In this document: one piece after another, positions 9,381 to 18,325 of the stretch
How positions within the stretch are numbered: position 1 is the first letter of the stretch
How the letters are laid out: each line of letters begins with the position of its first letter
Made by a program: the position numbers and the translations under genes
Assembly (NCBI RefSeq): GCF_000374045.1
Contig: NZ_KB893327.1
Span: 1-64,000 of the forward strand
Length of the DNA stretch: 64,000 nt
Source of the DNA: Segetibacter koreensis DSM 18137
GTDB taxonomy: Bacteria > Bacteroidota > Bacteroidia > Chitinophagales > Chitinophagaceae
Direction: 5' to 3'
The notes under the pieces: generated by a model
The model's database searches: none
The model's input: the letters and a program-made list of their open reading frames with translations, nothing else
What the model was told of the DNA's origin: nothing

Positions 9381-9448
9381 AACGAGCTTCTATTTGTATC
9401 GATGAATACTTGATTTGTCTAATAATTTTCCTTAATCGCATTTACTTC

Positions 9449-10861
9449 TCACTTCCATCCTCCGCCCAACGACCGGTATAGCTCTACCTTTGCACTTAAT
9501 TGTTCACGCGTTATTGCAGCTAACTCCAGCTCGCTTTGCAATACATTGCTTTGCGCTGTAATTACTTCGAGGTAGTTTGCCATACCGGTTTGAAATAACA
9601 TGTTGGCGTTTGATATCGCCTTTTGCAACGTGTTTACACGGCTTGTTGCGATGCTTTTTTCAGTTTGCAGTTTTTCGATTCTTACCAATGCATCTGATAC
9701 TTCACCAACTGCATTCAGTACTGATTGCCTGAACTCTATAACCGTTTTCTCCCTGTTAACTTTTGCTAATTCGTATGCAGTTGTAAGCTGCTTTTTCTGA
9801 AATAGCGGTTGAACTACACCACCTGCAACAACACCAAACAACGAGGCAGGAATGTTGAACCAGTTACTTGCCCTGAATGAATTAAGACCGCCGCCTGCTG
9901 TAATAATTAATGATGGATACATATTAGCCTTTGCAATACCAACCTGGGCATTTGCTATGTTTAAAGCGAGTTCATTACTCTTCACATCAGGTCTACGGCT
10001 AACCATTTCTGAAGGAACACCGGAGCTCAAACTATCGGCAATATTTACCTGAGCTAGCAAAACATTTCTTTGTATTCTGCCAGGTAATTCGCCTGCTAAA
10101 ATGCTTAAAGCATTTTCCTGTATGGCAATGTTTTGTTCGAGCTGTGGTACGAGCGATGCTGCCGTTTGTTGTTGTGCTTCGGCTTGCTGAATGGCTAAAG
10201 CAGTTACTTGTCCGGCATTGTATTGTAATTTTATAATTCTTAATGTACTGTCATTTAAACCAATGTTTTTCTTTGCAATTGCCAGTTGCGCATCAAGCAT
10301 CAATAAGCTATAAAAGCCTTGTGATACACTTGCTACAATGTTGGTTTGTATTGCTTTTTTAGCTTCTTCGGTTTGAAGATACCCGGCTAATGCACTTGCT
10401 TTCTGGTTTTTTATTTTGCCCCAGATATCTGCTTCCCACGATAAGTTTATGTTAGCAGAATAATCTTCGACATGAGTGGTGCCTAAAAAAGATTTAGCAC
10501 TTAAACCGTTTAAACTATTATCTGAAGGACGGTTAGAATTTGCTGTCACATGAAGCCTTGCATCAGGCAAATATGCCCATTTGGTTTGTTTCAATAACAA
10601 CTGGGCAGCTTCAATATTTTTTACAGCCAATTGCATGTCGTAATTTTTAGCAATGGCCTTGTCAATCAGCTTTTGCAATAAAGCATCTGTGAAGAAACGT
10701 TTCCATTGTATGTCTGCAATGCTTGTCTTATCTTCTGTAGCTGCGTTTCTAAAGTTTGCCGGCAATTGTGCTGCGGGCTTTTCAACATTTTTTGAAACAT
10801 TACATGCAGCCAACACTACAAGTATCAGGATAAAAGCTGCACTATTTTTAATTCTGGTCAT
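9449..10861 (-). CDS. RND efflux outer-membrane channel lipoprotein (OprM/NodT family)
   Basis: A 470-residue TolC-like channel. The start at 10861 gives MTRIKNSAAF and a lipoprotein signal ending LVVLAAC (lipobox); an upstream TTG adding seven residues is less likely. Two outer-membrane efflux repeats are present. The typical SWEADIWGKIKNQKASALAGY segment lies near residue 135, and a similar helical pattern in the second half includes VSRRPDVKSNELAL. It is the last large gene of the TetR-MFP-RND-OMF set, read leftwards, 268 bases after the pump gene. Repeat copies in that gap may affect operon mRNA. It exports drugs or toxic compounds together with the pump and adaptor. Confidence 0.9.
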   Translation of the reverse strand: MTRIKNSAAFILILVVLAACNVSKNVEKPAAQLPANFRNAATEDKTSIADIQWKRFFTDALLQKLIDKAIAKNYDMQLAVKNIEAAQLLLKQTKWAYLPDARLHVTANSNRPSDNSLNGLSAKSFLGTTHVEDYSANINLSWEADIWGKIKNQKASALAGYLQTEEAKKAIQTNIVASVSQGFYSLLMLDAQLAIAKKNIGLNDSTLRIIKLQYNAGQVTALAIQQAEAQQQTAASLVPQLEQNIAIQENALSILAGELPGRIQRNVLLAQVNIADSLSSGVPSEMVSRRPDVKSNELALNIANAQVGIAKANMYPSLIITAGGGLNSFRASNWFNIPASLFGVVAGGVVQPLFQKKQLTTAYELAKVNREKTVIEFRQSVLNAVGEVSDALVRIEKLQTEKSIATSRVNTLQKAISNANMLFQTGMANYLEVITAQSNVLQSELELAAITREQLSAKVELYRSLGGGWK

Positions 10862-10923
10862 TTTGTTTTGTTTTAGCCCCAAACTCCTAAAGCGGCTTTT
10901 GAGCTGATGATTATTTTGTTACA

Positions 10924-11080
10924 GTACAACTGTGCGACGCAACGATGATGCTATGAAAACCTGAAGCTGGTACCATAATTCCTTCCCTTTTTTCTTCGGT
11001 TTCGTTCAGCTCATTGAGGAATTTTTGGTAGCCAACATTTGTTCATTTTTCACCTCCCGTTGTGTCACTCACTTGTACGG
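10924..11080. repeat. Two copies of a dispersed intergenic repeat between pump and channel genes
   Basis: One copy is at 10924-10950 (core GTGCGACGCAACGATG) and a reverse-oriented copy at 11058-11080 (core GTGTCACTCACTTGTAC). Related copies occur at 14496-14517, 14720-14743, 25275-25300 and 25365-25410. All lie outside genes. The element pairs a GTACAA box with a GACGCAACG or GACACAACG box. Confidence 0.65.
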
Positions 11081-11150
11081 TTTCTTTTTATGGCAGCGTT
11101 GGCTTCGATACCATAACTGCTTTTTTTATTCATGTTTCTTACATCTCACA

Positions 11151-14100
11151 TTAAGCCAAAACGGCGTTTTGCTGATGCAATGGTTCTATATGATGTGGCC
11201 TGATAATCACCTTTGGCCTTCCGGTTATTTTTTCTTGTAACGATTGAAAAATGATAAAGAGAACCGGGATGATAAAGAGACCTAAGATTACACCTGTTAC
11301 CATTCCGCCGGCAGCACCAATGCTTATAGAATGGTTACCCTGCGCTGATGGACCAGTTGCTATACTCATCGGGAATAGTCCGAAAACGAAAGCCAGCGAA
11401 GTCATGATGATAGGACGTAACCTCAACTTTGCTGCTTCTATCGCCGATTGTACCAGTCCAAGACCTGCTTTGCGTCTTTGAACAGCAAATTCAATAATCA
11501 GGATGGCGTTTTTAGCGAGCAAGCCTATTAGCATAATTAAGGCTACCTGTACATAAATGTTGTTTTCGATACCTGTTAAACCTAAGACCACAAACACACC
11601 GAAAATACCTGTAGGGATAGAAAAGATAACTGCAAGTGGCAAAAGGTAACTTTCGTATTGGGCAGCCAACAGGAAGTAAACAAACACCAGGCAAAGTATA
11701 AACACAATAACTGCCTGTCCACCTGATGAGATTTCCTCCCGTGTCTGACCCGAAAACTCGTATGCATAACCGGATGGTAACTGTTCTTTCGCTGTCTCCT
11801 GAATTGCCTTAATAGCATCGCCCGAACTGTAGCCAGGTTTTGGGATGGCATTTACCTGAATAGAGTTGAAAAGGTTATAACGTGACGCTGTTTCTGAGCC
11901 ATAGACACGGGTTAATTTTACCAGCGTATTTATCGGCACCATGTCACCGGATTTGTTCTTTACAAACACACGGTCAATAGATGCAGGGTCCGTTCTATCA
12001 GCAACATCGGCCTGAACAACCACACGGTAATATTTACCAAAACGGTTAAAGTCCGATGCTTGTGCGCTACCAAAATAAGCTTGCATGGTCGCTAAAACAT
12101 CTTTTACATTTACGCCCAATTGGTTGGCTTTATCATCATTGACCTCTAACTGCAACTGAGGATAATCTGCTTTAAAAGTGGTAAAAGCAAAGGCGATTTC
12201 TTTTTTCTGCATCAGCTTGCCGATGAAGTTGTTGGCCACACCGCTGAACTTATCGAGCTTGCCACCGGTTTTATCCTGCAGTACAAGGTCTAGCGCCTCC
12301 ACGTTACTAAAACCAGGTACAGTTGGAAAGCTGAAGACGAAAAATGTCCCGCCATTTACTGCTGCTAACTGTCCACGTATGATGTTTTGTATGGCATTGA
12401 TGTCCTTTACTTCACCCCTGTCTTTATTTGGTTTTAACAGTACAAAAACTACCGCTGCTGAAGGACTGTTTGAAGACGTCAATAAGTTAAAACCTGATAT
12501 CGCTGTAACAAATCTTGCTGATGGCAAAGCCCTTAGTTTTTCTTCGGCCTGGTTAAGGATTTTTGTAGTTCCGTCAAGTGATGTTCCTGACGGTGTTGAA
12601 ACAGAGATAGCAACAAATCCCTGGTCTTCTGTTGGAATGAAACCTGACTTGGTAGTGTTTACAAGGTAAACGGTAATCAAAGTAACCAGCGCAAGTCCAC
12701 CCATGCTAATCCATTTGTGACGGATAAGAAATTTTACTCCGCCTACATAACGGTTGGTAACGGTATTAAAGCTGCTATTAAAACCATCGAAGAATTTTTG
12801 TTTGAAGCTTCTCTTTTTGATGATAGCACCATCTTCGCCAGCTACATGTTTATCTTTCAAAAACAAGGCAGCCAAAGCCGGACTTAGCGTTAAAGCGTTC
12901 ACCGCTGATATTACAATAGCTATTGCCATCGTAAAGGCAAACTGCCTGTAAAATATACCAGTTGAACCACTCATAAAACCGACAGGCAGAAACACTGCCG
13001 CCATCACCAAGGTGATAGAAATAATAGCACCTGTAATTTCATGCATTGCTTCGGTGGTAGCTGCTTTTGCAGGAAGATGCTTCGTTTCCATTTTGGCATG
13101 GACGGCCTCTACCACCACAATAGCGTCATCTACTACAATACCAATTGCCAATACCAATGCAAACATGGTAAGCAGGTTGATGGAAAAACCAAAAAGGCTC
13201 ATGAAAAAGAACGTTCCTAAAATCGCAACAGGAACTGCTATTGCCGGAATTAGTGTTGACCTAAAATCCTGTAAGAAGATAAACACTACAATAAATACCA
13301 GGGCAAAGGCCTCAAGCAATGTGTGCTGAACCTGGGAGATGGATTCATCAAGGGCAGTTTTGGTTCGATAAAAATTGTCGTACTTAATTCCTGCAGGAAA
13401 ATCTTTTGATGCTTTTTCCATCAGCTTATCAATAGCTACCTGAATCTCGTTTGCGTTTGAACCCGCTAATTGAATGACACCAATACCAATACCGTCTTTG
13501 CCATTTAAATGTGTTGCACTCGTATATGAATACGCTCCCAATTCAACACGGGCCACATCTTTTAAGTGTAAAACAGAACCATCTGCATTTGCACGGATAG
13601 CAATGTTTTCATACTCCTCCGGTTTCGTCAGCTTGCCTTTGTATTTAATCACGTATTCAAACACCTCACTGCTATGTTCGCCTAATTTGCCGGGAGCTGC
13701 TTCAAGGTTTTTGTCCTGTATTGCTGCCATCACTTCAGCCGGAGTAATTTTGTAAATCGCCATCTGACTTGTGTTAAGCCAAACACGCATGGAATAATCT
13801 TTCACTCCACCAAATATGGTTGCAGAGCCTACGCCGGGAATACGTTTTATCTCTGGAATAATATTAATCTGTGCATAGTTGGCAACAAACGTCTGGTCAT
13901 ATTTTTTGGAATCCTCTGTGTAAATACCAATCGCTTCTATGAAACTGTTTTGTTGTTTGGTAGTGGTTATACCTTGTTGCACCACTTCTGCCGGTAATTG
14001 GCTAGTAGCCTGTGTTACACGGTTTTGCACGTTTACTGCCGCCTGGTCAGGACTAGTGCCTTGCTTAAAGAAAACGGTGATAGCCAATGAACCATCGTTG

Positions 14101-14348
14101 CTGGCGGTAGAGCTGATGTAACTCATATCTTCCACACCGTTGATGCTTTCCTCAAGCGAAGGAGCAACGGAACGCAAAACGGTCTCAGCGTTTGCGCCCG
14201 GGTAAACAGCCCTGACTAAAACTGCAGGCGGAGCAATATCAGGAAACTGCTGCAGGGGTAAGCGGACTAATCCCAGCACGCCTAATATGACTAATAAAAT
14301 CGAAATGACTGTAGCCAATACAGGCCTTTCTATAAATCTTTTAAACAT
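11151..14348 (-). CDS. acrB: RND multidrug efflux pump, HAE1/AcrB family
   Basis: A 1065-residue inner-membrane proton antiporter. The N-terminus MFKRFIERPVLATVISILL is the first transmembrane helix. The porter domain follows, with VYPGANAETV, SSTASNDGS and VNVQNRV segments. The proton-relay motif GIVVDDAIVVVEAV (two adjacent aspartates in helix 4) is intact, and the second half repeats the topology (GIFGVFVVLGL, then IGLLAKNAILIIEF). The length matches the family. It works with the adaptor at 14794-15948 and the channel at 9449-10861. An unusual 445-base gap containing palindromic repeats separates it from the adaptor gene. Substrates cannot be told from sequence. Confidence 0.93.
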   Translation of the reverse strand: MFKRFIERPVLATVISILLVILGVLGLVRLPLQQFPDIAPPAVLVRAVYPGANAETVLRSVAPSLEESINGVEDMSYISSTASNDGSLAITVFFKQGTSPDQAAVNVQNRVTQATSQLPAEVVQQGITTTKQQNSFIEAIGIYTEDSKKYDQTFVANYAQINIIPEIKRIPGVGSATIFGGVKDYSMRVWLNTSQMAIYKITPAEVMAAIQDKNLEAAPGKLGEHSSEVFEYVIKYKGKLTKPEEYENIAIRANADGSVLHLKDVARVELGAYSYTSATHLNGKDGIGIGVIQLAGSNANEIQVAIDKLMEKASKDFPAGIKYDNFYRTKTALDESISQVQHTLLEAFALVFIVVFIFLQDFRSTLIPAIAVPVAILGTFFFMSLFGFSINLLTMFALVLAIGIVVDDAIVVVEAVHAKMETKHLPAKAATTEAMHEITGAIISITLVMAAVFLPVGFMSGSTGIFYRQFAFTMAIAIVISAVNALTLSPALAALFLKDKHVAGEDGAIIKKRSFKQKFFDGFNSSFNTVTNRYVGGVKFLIRHKWISMGGLALVTLITVYLVNTTKSGFIPTEDQGFVAISVSTPSGTSLDGTTKILNQAEEKLRALPSARFVTAISGFNLLTSSNSPSAAVVFVLLKPNKDRGEVKDINAIQNIIRGQLAAVNGGTFFVFSFPTVPGFSNVEALDLVLQDKTGGKLDKFSGVANNFIGKLMQKKEIAFAFTTFKADYPQLQLEVNDDKANQLGVNVKDVLATMQAYFGSAQASDFNRFGKYYRVVVQADVADRTDPASIDRVFVKNKSGDMVPINTLVKLTRVYGSETASRYNLFNSIQVNAIPKPGYSSGDAIKAIQETAKEQLPSGYAYEFSGQTREEISSGGQAVIVFILCLVFVYFLLAAQYESYLLPLAVIFSIPTGIFGVFVVLGLTGIENNIYVQVALIMLIGLLAKNAILIIEFAVQRRKAGLGLVQSAIEAAKLRLRPIIMTSLAFVFGLFPMSIATGPSAQGNHSISIGAAGGMVTGVILGLFIIPVLFIIFQSLQEKITGRPKVIIRPHHIEPLHQQNAVLA

Positions 14349-14495
14349 AGTAATGAATTGAAGTTGAAATTGTCTGAACCTGGCTTTATAGGATTGAAGG
14401 ATTTTTTGGAAATGGAGATTATTGAATATTTCTTTTCTTTCGTTCTAGTAAACCTGTTTTTTCGAAGTCAGCAGAAGTTTTCTAATTAAGCTCCG

Positions 14496-14517
14496 GTTGT
14501 GTCACTCACTTGTACTG
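14496..14517. repeat. Dispersed repeat copy (GTGTCACTCACTTGTAC core)
   Basis: Same sequence as 11058-11080 over its core. It lies in the gap between adaptor and pump genes and is oriented opposite to the copy at 14720-14743, with the large palindrome at 14601-14705 between the two. The whole block 14496-14743 is therefore nested and inverted. Confidence 0.65.
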
Positions 14518-14600
14518 TATCTTTTCATGGCTGCTTTTCTCGCCTTCTCTTTTGTCTGAACTGGGATTTATGGGATTATTGGGAAATGAGCTCCCCTACC

Positions 14601-14705
14601 CGTCATTGCGAGGAGGAGGAACGACAACGAAGCAATCTGCTCTAAAATAACAGCAGGTTCTGATACAATCATCAGATTGCTTCGTCGTACCTCCTCGCAA
14701 TGACG
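14601..14705. repeat. Palindromic MITE-like repeat
   Basis: Two arms of about 35 bases face each other. The left begins CGTCATTGCGAGGAGG at 14601 and the right ends CCTCCTCGCAATGACG at 14705; both include the AGCAATCTG/CAGATTGCT segment, with a short spacer (about 14641-14669). It can fold into one long hairpin. Elements starting CGTCATTGCGAGGAG are frequent in Bacteroidota intergenic DNA. It splits the efflux operon and could act as an mRNA processing or stability element. Confidence 0.7.
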
Positions 14706-14719
14706 ATACAAGTGCAACC

Positions 14720-14743
14720 GTACAAGTGAGTGACACAACGATG
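14720..14743. repeat. Dispersed repeat copy (GTACAAGTGAGTGACACAAC core)
   Basis: Inverse of the copy at 14496-14517; together they bracket the palindromic repeat at 14601-14705. This symmetrical arrangement suggests that one inserted into or was built around the other. Confidence 0.6.
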
Positions 14744-14793
14744 TTGAACAGTGTTGTTTAGCTCACTACCAAATCAAAGTTTTTGAGGTGTTT

Positions 14794-15948
14794 TTACGAT
14801 TTAGCCGGCTTTCCCGCCATCGTGACTTCTGCCGTATTTTTTGCTTTTTCCGGTTTTACAATAAGGCCTTCAGTCAGGTGGTCGAGGCCACTGAAGACAA
14901 TTCGGTCTCCTGGTTTTACGCCATCTTTTACGATGTAGTCGGTTCCACTTTTTCCAACGATATTGAGGGCCTGTTTGCTTACCTTATTGCTGTCGCCGAC
15001 AGCGTAAACAAATACTTTATCCTGCACCTCAATAGTAGCAGTTTGCGGTATCAATAAGGCATCGGTATGTTGCTGCTGCAACCTGATTTTACCGGTATTG
15101 CCAGAGCGTAAAAGGCTTTGAGCATTGGGGAACACAGCACGAAGGGTGATAGCTCCGGTGTTCTTGTCGAACCTACCGTCAACCATATCAATTCTTCCCT
15201 TTTGAGGGTAGAGGGTGTTGTCAGCCAAAAGGAGTGAAACCGGCGGTAGTTTCTTCAATTTATCGTTCAGCGTATTTCCCTGGTATTGAGATTTAAAACG
15301 AATAAAATCACTTTCGCCGAGAGAGAAATAGGCATAGACTTCATGGACGTCAGAAAGCTGGGTAAGCGGTTCTGGGTCAGTCGGTGAAACGAGGCTCCCA
15401 CGTTTTTTAGGAAGCCGTCCGATAAAACCACTAACTGGCGCTTTTACAAGCGTATAACCCAGATTAATTTTTGCGGAAGAAACAACTGCTTTTGCCTGTA
15501 CAGCATTGGCTACGGCAATTTTGCGTGCTGCCTGGGCAACCTTTAACTGGTAGTCAGAAACCACTTTGTTTTGTACCAAAGGAGTCAACTTATCAATTTC
15601 TAACTGCGCATTTGTAATCGCTGCTTCAGCAGCCTGAAGACTTGCAGATGCATTGTTTAATTGCGCATTATAAGTTTGCGCATTGATTTTAAAAAGGGGT
15701 TGTCCGGCGATTACATACTGTCCTTCATCCACCAAAACTTTTTCGAGAAATCCTTCTGCCTGCGGCCTAATTTCTACGTCAACTTTTCCTTGTAGTGATG
15801 CGGTATAATCTTGCTCGGTCACAGCAGATGCGGTGGCGACGGTAATAACTTCTGCTGAAGGAGCTTCAGCAACCGGAGTAGCAGGTTGTGGTTGTGAACA
15901 TCCGACGATAAGGATGATTGCACTTAATAGAATACTAATACTTTTCAT
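14794..15948 (-). CDS. acrA: RND efflux periplasmic adaptor (membrane fusion lipoprotein, AcrA family)
   Basis: A 384-residue adaptor. The signal peptide MKSISILLSAIILIVGC ends in a lipobox cysteine (Cys17). The lipoyl-like halves are KVDVEIRPQAEGFLEKVLVDEGQYV and INLGYTLVKAPVSGFIG, flanking an alpha-helical hairpin (residues 75-150). The beta-barrel domain follows, and the C-terminal part includes LIPQTATIEVQDKVFVYAV. It bridges pump and outer-membrane channel. A TTAAC-N3-GTTAA operator lies only 12 bases upstream of its start codon, which implicates the adjacent TetR protein in repression. Confidence 0.92.
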   Translation of the reverse strand: MKSISILLSAIILIVGCSQPQPATPVAEAPSAEVITVATASAVTEQDYTASLQGKVDVEIRPQAEGFLEKVLVDEGQYVIAGQPLFKINAQTYNAQLNNASASLQAAEAAITNAQLEIDKLTPLVQNKVVSDYQLKVAQAARKIAVANAVQAKAVVSSAKINLGYTLVKAPVSGFIGRLPKKRGSLVSPTDPEPLTQLSDVHEVYAYFSLGESDFIRFKSQYQGNTLNDKLKKLPPVSLLLADNTLYPQKGRIDMVDGRFDKNTGAITLRAVFPNAQSLLRSGNTGKIRLQQQHTDALLIPQTATIEVQDKVFVYAVGDSNKVSKQALNIVGKSGTDYIVKDGVKPGDRIVFSGLDHLTEGLIVKPEKAKNTAEVTMAGKPAKS

Positions 15949-15959
15949 AATTAAATCAT

Positions 15960-16072
15960 TTAACAGCGTTAAGCTAGTTGGTCAAAAAAAACGGTTTTTC
16001 AAACCGGCAAAAGCAACCGTACAAAAAACAGCGGTACAACATTAACAGCACTAAGTAATTTAACGGCGTTAA
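15960..16072. promoter_or_regulatory. Three TetR-type operators between the regulator and adaptor genes
   Basis: Palindromes TTAACAGCGTTAA (15960-15972) and TTAACGGCGTTAA (16060-16072), plus a weaker TTAACAGCACTAA (16042-16054), lie in the 145-base gap before the adaptor gene. The same TTAAC-N3-GTTAA pattern precedes the tetR-like gene (16720-16732). Recurrence at both promoters of a divergent-function unit is strong evidence for the repressor-binding site. Confidence 0.75.
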
Positions 16073-16093
16073 CCTTTCGAAAAAAAAAAAGGG

Positions 16094-16690
16094 TTATGCA
16101 GTAATAGCCCTTATAATACCATCAATAGCGTCTTTTAGAACTTGTTTATTCATCTCGTCTGACGTACCACGGTTAACCAGGTTGATAGAAACAAGACCAT
16201 GTACTACAGACCAAAATGTATAATATCTCCTGCATACTTCGTCTTCAGATAGCTCTTTTCCAGGCATTAGTTTTCTGATAGCGTCCGTAATTAATTTTCC
16301 TGGCGCCTCAGCTTCAGGTGTTTTTTGCATTGAACAACAGTTCATCTGAACGCCGAACATCAACTGGTACAATTCCTTTTTCTTAAAAGCGAAATTCCAA
16401 TAAGCCATCCACATCGCCTCCAGCTGTTGGGCCGGATGCTCGTGTTTGTTTTTCGCTTCTTCCATTTCCTTTGCTAAATAGAGATATCCTTTCTTATTAA
16501 GTTCTGCTAATATTGCTTCTTTGTTAGAAAAATATTCATAAATAATCGGCGCAGTATATTCAATCTCGTCGGCAATCTTCCGCATGCTCAACGCCTGCCA
16601 TCCTTCTTCTTTCACGATCTTATAAGCTGCCTCCAAAATTTTCATTTTGGTATCTTCTTTTAATCGTTGAATTCTTTCTTTACTTGCCAT
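16094..16690 (-). CDS. TetR-family repressor of the efflux operon
   Basis: A 198-residue regulator. The N-terminal helix-turn-helix is clear: ILEAAYKIVKEEGWQALSMR, then KIADEIEYTAPIIYEYFSNK (residues 17-58). The C-terminal ligand domain carries WMAYWNFAFKKKELYQLMFG and a WSVVHGLVSINL helix typical of TetR_C_13-like domains. It is the first gene of the efflux operon, read leftwards. Operators at its own promoter and at the adaptor promoter predict autorepression and release by a pump substrate. Three cysteine residues in MNCCSM and CRRYY are present, but no metal or redox role is evident. Confidence 0.9.
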   Translation of the reverse strand: MASKERIQRLKEDTKMKILEAAYKIVKEEGWQALSMRKIADEIEYTAPIIYEYFSNKEAILAELNKKGYLYLAKEMEEAKNKHEHPAQQLEAMWMAYWNFAFKKKELYQLMFGVQMNCCSMQKTPEAEAPGKLITDAIRKLMPGKELSEDEVCRRYYTFWSVVHGLVSINLVNRGTSDEMNKQVLKDAIDGIIRAITA

Positions 16691-16719
16691 TGCGTTTTTC
16701 CTTTACACACATAAATCGT

Positions 16720-16732
16720 TTAACACTGTTAA
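16720..16732. promoter_or_regulatory. TetR-type operator upstream of the repressor gene
   Basis: A perfect palindrome TTAACACTGTTAA, 30 bases upstream of the regulator start codon. It matches the operators at 15960-16072. Confidence 0.72.
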
Positions 16733-16783
16733 GTAAAGGTAAGAACGTTTAAAATTAATATCCAAATTTTTTTTGAAAAAAAT

Positions 16784-17045
16784 TTAAAATAATCCTTCCT
16801 GCTCAATATTGCGATTAGCATGATAGTAGAGGTCTTCTATAGGAGCTTTATATCGGAAGCGGGCATTAAGTAATCCTCTTTCTATTCGTCTGTTTTGCCT
16901 GTCATCCCATTCTGCTTCTACCATGTTTGCTATCAGTTCATCAGGTATAGTTTTGTATCTGATTAGTTTCCAGGCTGGCCTTAAAGGCTCTGAACATGCC
17001 GAAGAACTTCATCTTTCGCATTTTGTCGAGCGTGTTTGTGTTCAT
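16784..17045 (-). pseudogene. IS21 helper ATPase (IstB) N-terminal remnant
   Basis: From an ATG at 17045 the sequence reads MNTNTLDKMRKMKFFGMFRA and, after a frameshift at about 16940, DELIANMVEAEWDDRQNRRI and ARFRYKAPIEDLYYHANRNI, a typical IstB N-terminal domain. It stops at 16784-16786 before the P-loop ATPase that a complete IstB would have. The IstA remnant lies immediately upstream, in the correct istA-istB order. Confidence 0.8.
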
Positions 17046-17064
17046 GTTGTTTATTGTTTGATTA

Positions 17065-17485
17065 TTGATAATATTGTTGACCTCGTATGTTATCATAGGT
17101 AGGCATCAGCATGTTGTCTTCACTGTTTTCTTCATCGTAGAGGTCCATACCTTTTTATAAAATAGTTTGTATGTTTTGTAGTTGTAGATGCGATCAGCCC
17201 AATGCTCTTTTGCATGCAGGAATCAAGCGGTAGTTACTTGCTTTTCGTCCACAGCTTAATATACCTGTGCACGATTTATAAGCTTGTTCGGGTTGCTGTT
17301 TTCGGTCAAGTATTTTGACTATGTAAAGGTTTACGTCATCATTAATGGATTCTGCTCATTCAATAAAAACGTTCAGGTGTCCATTCGGTAACAAAGCGAT
17401 GGGTAGAGGCAAGACGTTCCTTATCCGTAGTATAGGTGTATGGACTTTTGGTGCGTTTATGTAACGCAAATGGGCTCATAATGAA
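17065..17485 (-). pseudogene. IS21 transposase (IstA) C-terminal remnant
   Basis: Scattered frames on the minus strand recover an IstA C-terminus: HKRTKSPYTYTTDKERLAST, HRFVTEWTPERFY, then INDDVNLYIVKILDRKQQPEQ, AYKSCTGILSCGRKASNYRL and a tail NMLMPTYDNIRGQQYY. Several stops and frame changes are needed, and the DDE core is absent. With 16784-17045 it forms one decayed IS21 insertion between the efflux and sulfatase operons. Confidence 0.7.
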
Positions 17486-17839
17486 GAAGACTTGAACATT
17501 ACACTGCCTGATGAATGAGTTGTTAAATTGGATTTATTTAATGTCCCACCTTTAGCAACACTGAAGAAAACCATTGCCCCTGCCAATCCGTTTTCTTCCG
17601 CATGCAAAACTTTCCACTGCAAGCAGCTTCTAAAGTTGTTTCCCTGGCTTACCCTTTTTGGTTATTACCTAGAAGTAAAACGCCAATTATAAGTGTAGCA
17701 AAAAGCCAGTCGTTTCAAACAATGAGCTGTTTTCTCATTACTGTATACATTTTTACAACCGCTAGTTTATCTCGGCTACAGGTTGTTTTTAACCAAACGG
17801 ACATATATTAGTTACGAGAAAAAAAAGATTCTAAATATA
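17486..17839. other. Intergenic, no gene seen
   Basis: A 69-codon ORF at 17602 on the plus strand has no recognisable features and is treated as chance. No terminator was recognised. Confidence 0.35.
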
Positions 17840-17880
17840 AGTCTATAAATTTGGTGGACTAATATTTTAACTTACATTTG
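17840..17880 (+). promoter_or_regulatory. Strong Bacteroidota promoter of the SusCD-sulfatase operon, with shared operator-like segment
   Basis: The -33 box TTTG (17850-17853) is separated by exactly 19 bases from the -7 box TACATTTG (17873-17880), a perfect fit to the Bacteroidota consensus. The segment from 17840 matches 26408-26448 at 38 of 41 positions, including the spacer GTGGACTAATATTTTAA, far beyond what the promoter consensus needs. An imperfect dyad (AGTC...GACT, 17840-17860) overlaps the -33 box and may bind a regulator. Confidence 0.8.
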
Positions 17881-17950
17881 TAATGAAATCATTAACTAAT
17901 TCGATTGGATTGGCCATAGGAAACAATGTTAACGTTCTAACTTTAATATC

Positions 17951-18055
17951 ATGAACATTTTAACTACAAACGGTCTTTTAACGTCATTTAGTTACAACAC
18001 GAACGTACGTGTTTCACGCTCCGCTTGCTGCAACTCTATGGGTTGTTGTTGCTAA
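17951..18055 (+). CDS. Cysteine-rich leader peptide (candidate attenuator uORF) of the sulfatase operon
   Basis: A 34-residue ORF begins 70 bases after the -7 box and ends with five cysteines in the last nine residues (SACC, then SMGCCC before the stop). It is the first ORF of the transcript; the susC-type gene starts 435 bases later. A second leader with the same C-terminal Cys clustering occurs at 26513-26602 behind a nearly identical promoter. In mycobacteria, polycysteine uORFs are known to attenuate downstream genes according to cysteinyl-tRNA supply. A similar role here is inference; a real secreted or metal-binding peptide is the alternative. Confidence 0.65.
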   Translation: MNILTTNGLLTSFSYNTNVRVSRSACCNSMGCCC

Positions 18056-18325
18056 TCTTTTCCACTCAAATCCGTTTTGCCCCAACGGCATTTTCTATTT
18101 CTTAATTTATTTCTGATTACTTGCAGTAACTGTATAAACTTAAGTTTACCGGGAGGTAGCTAATGTACTGGTACGTTTAATTAAACAATTAACAGGATAG
18201 TTAGTGAAATACGTTCCTCTTAAAATTTATAAATGAAACAGCTATTTATAACCCCAACAGCTAATCGCCCCAGTTCAATTAATGTATGGTGTCAATTAAG
18301 ACTTTAAAAATCGCTAAAATAAAGG

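Noticed and set aside
11251-14121. Several plus-strand ORFs of 60-160 codons antisense to the efflux pump gene
   Set aside because: They are shadows of the intact acrB frame, with no motifs of their own.
17602-17811. A 69-codon plus-strand ORF between the IS21 remnant and the sulfatase promoter
   Set aside because: No recognisable domain, start context or neighbour relation.
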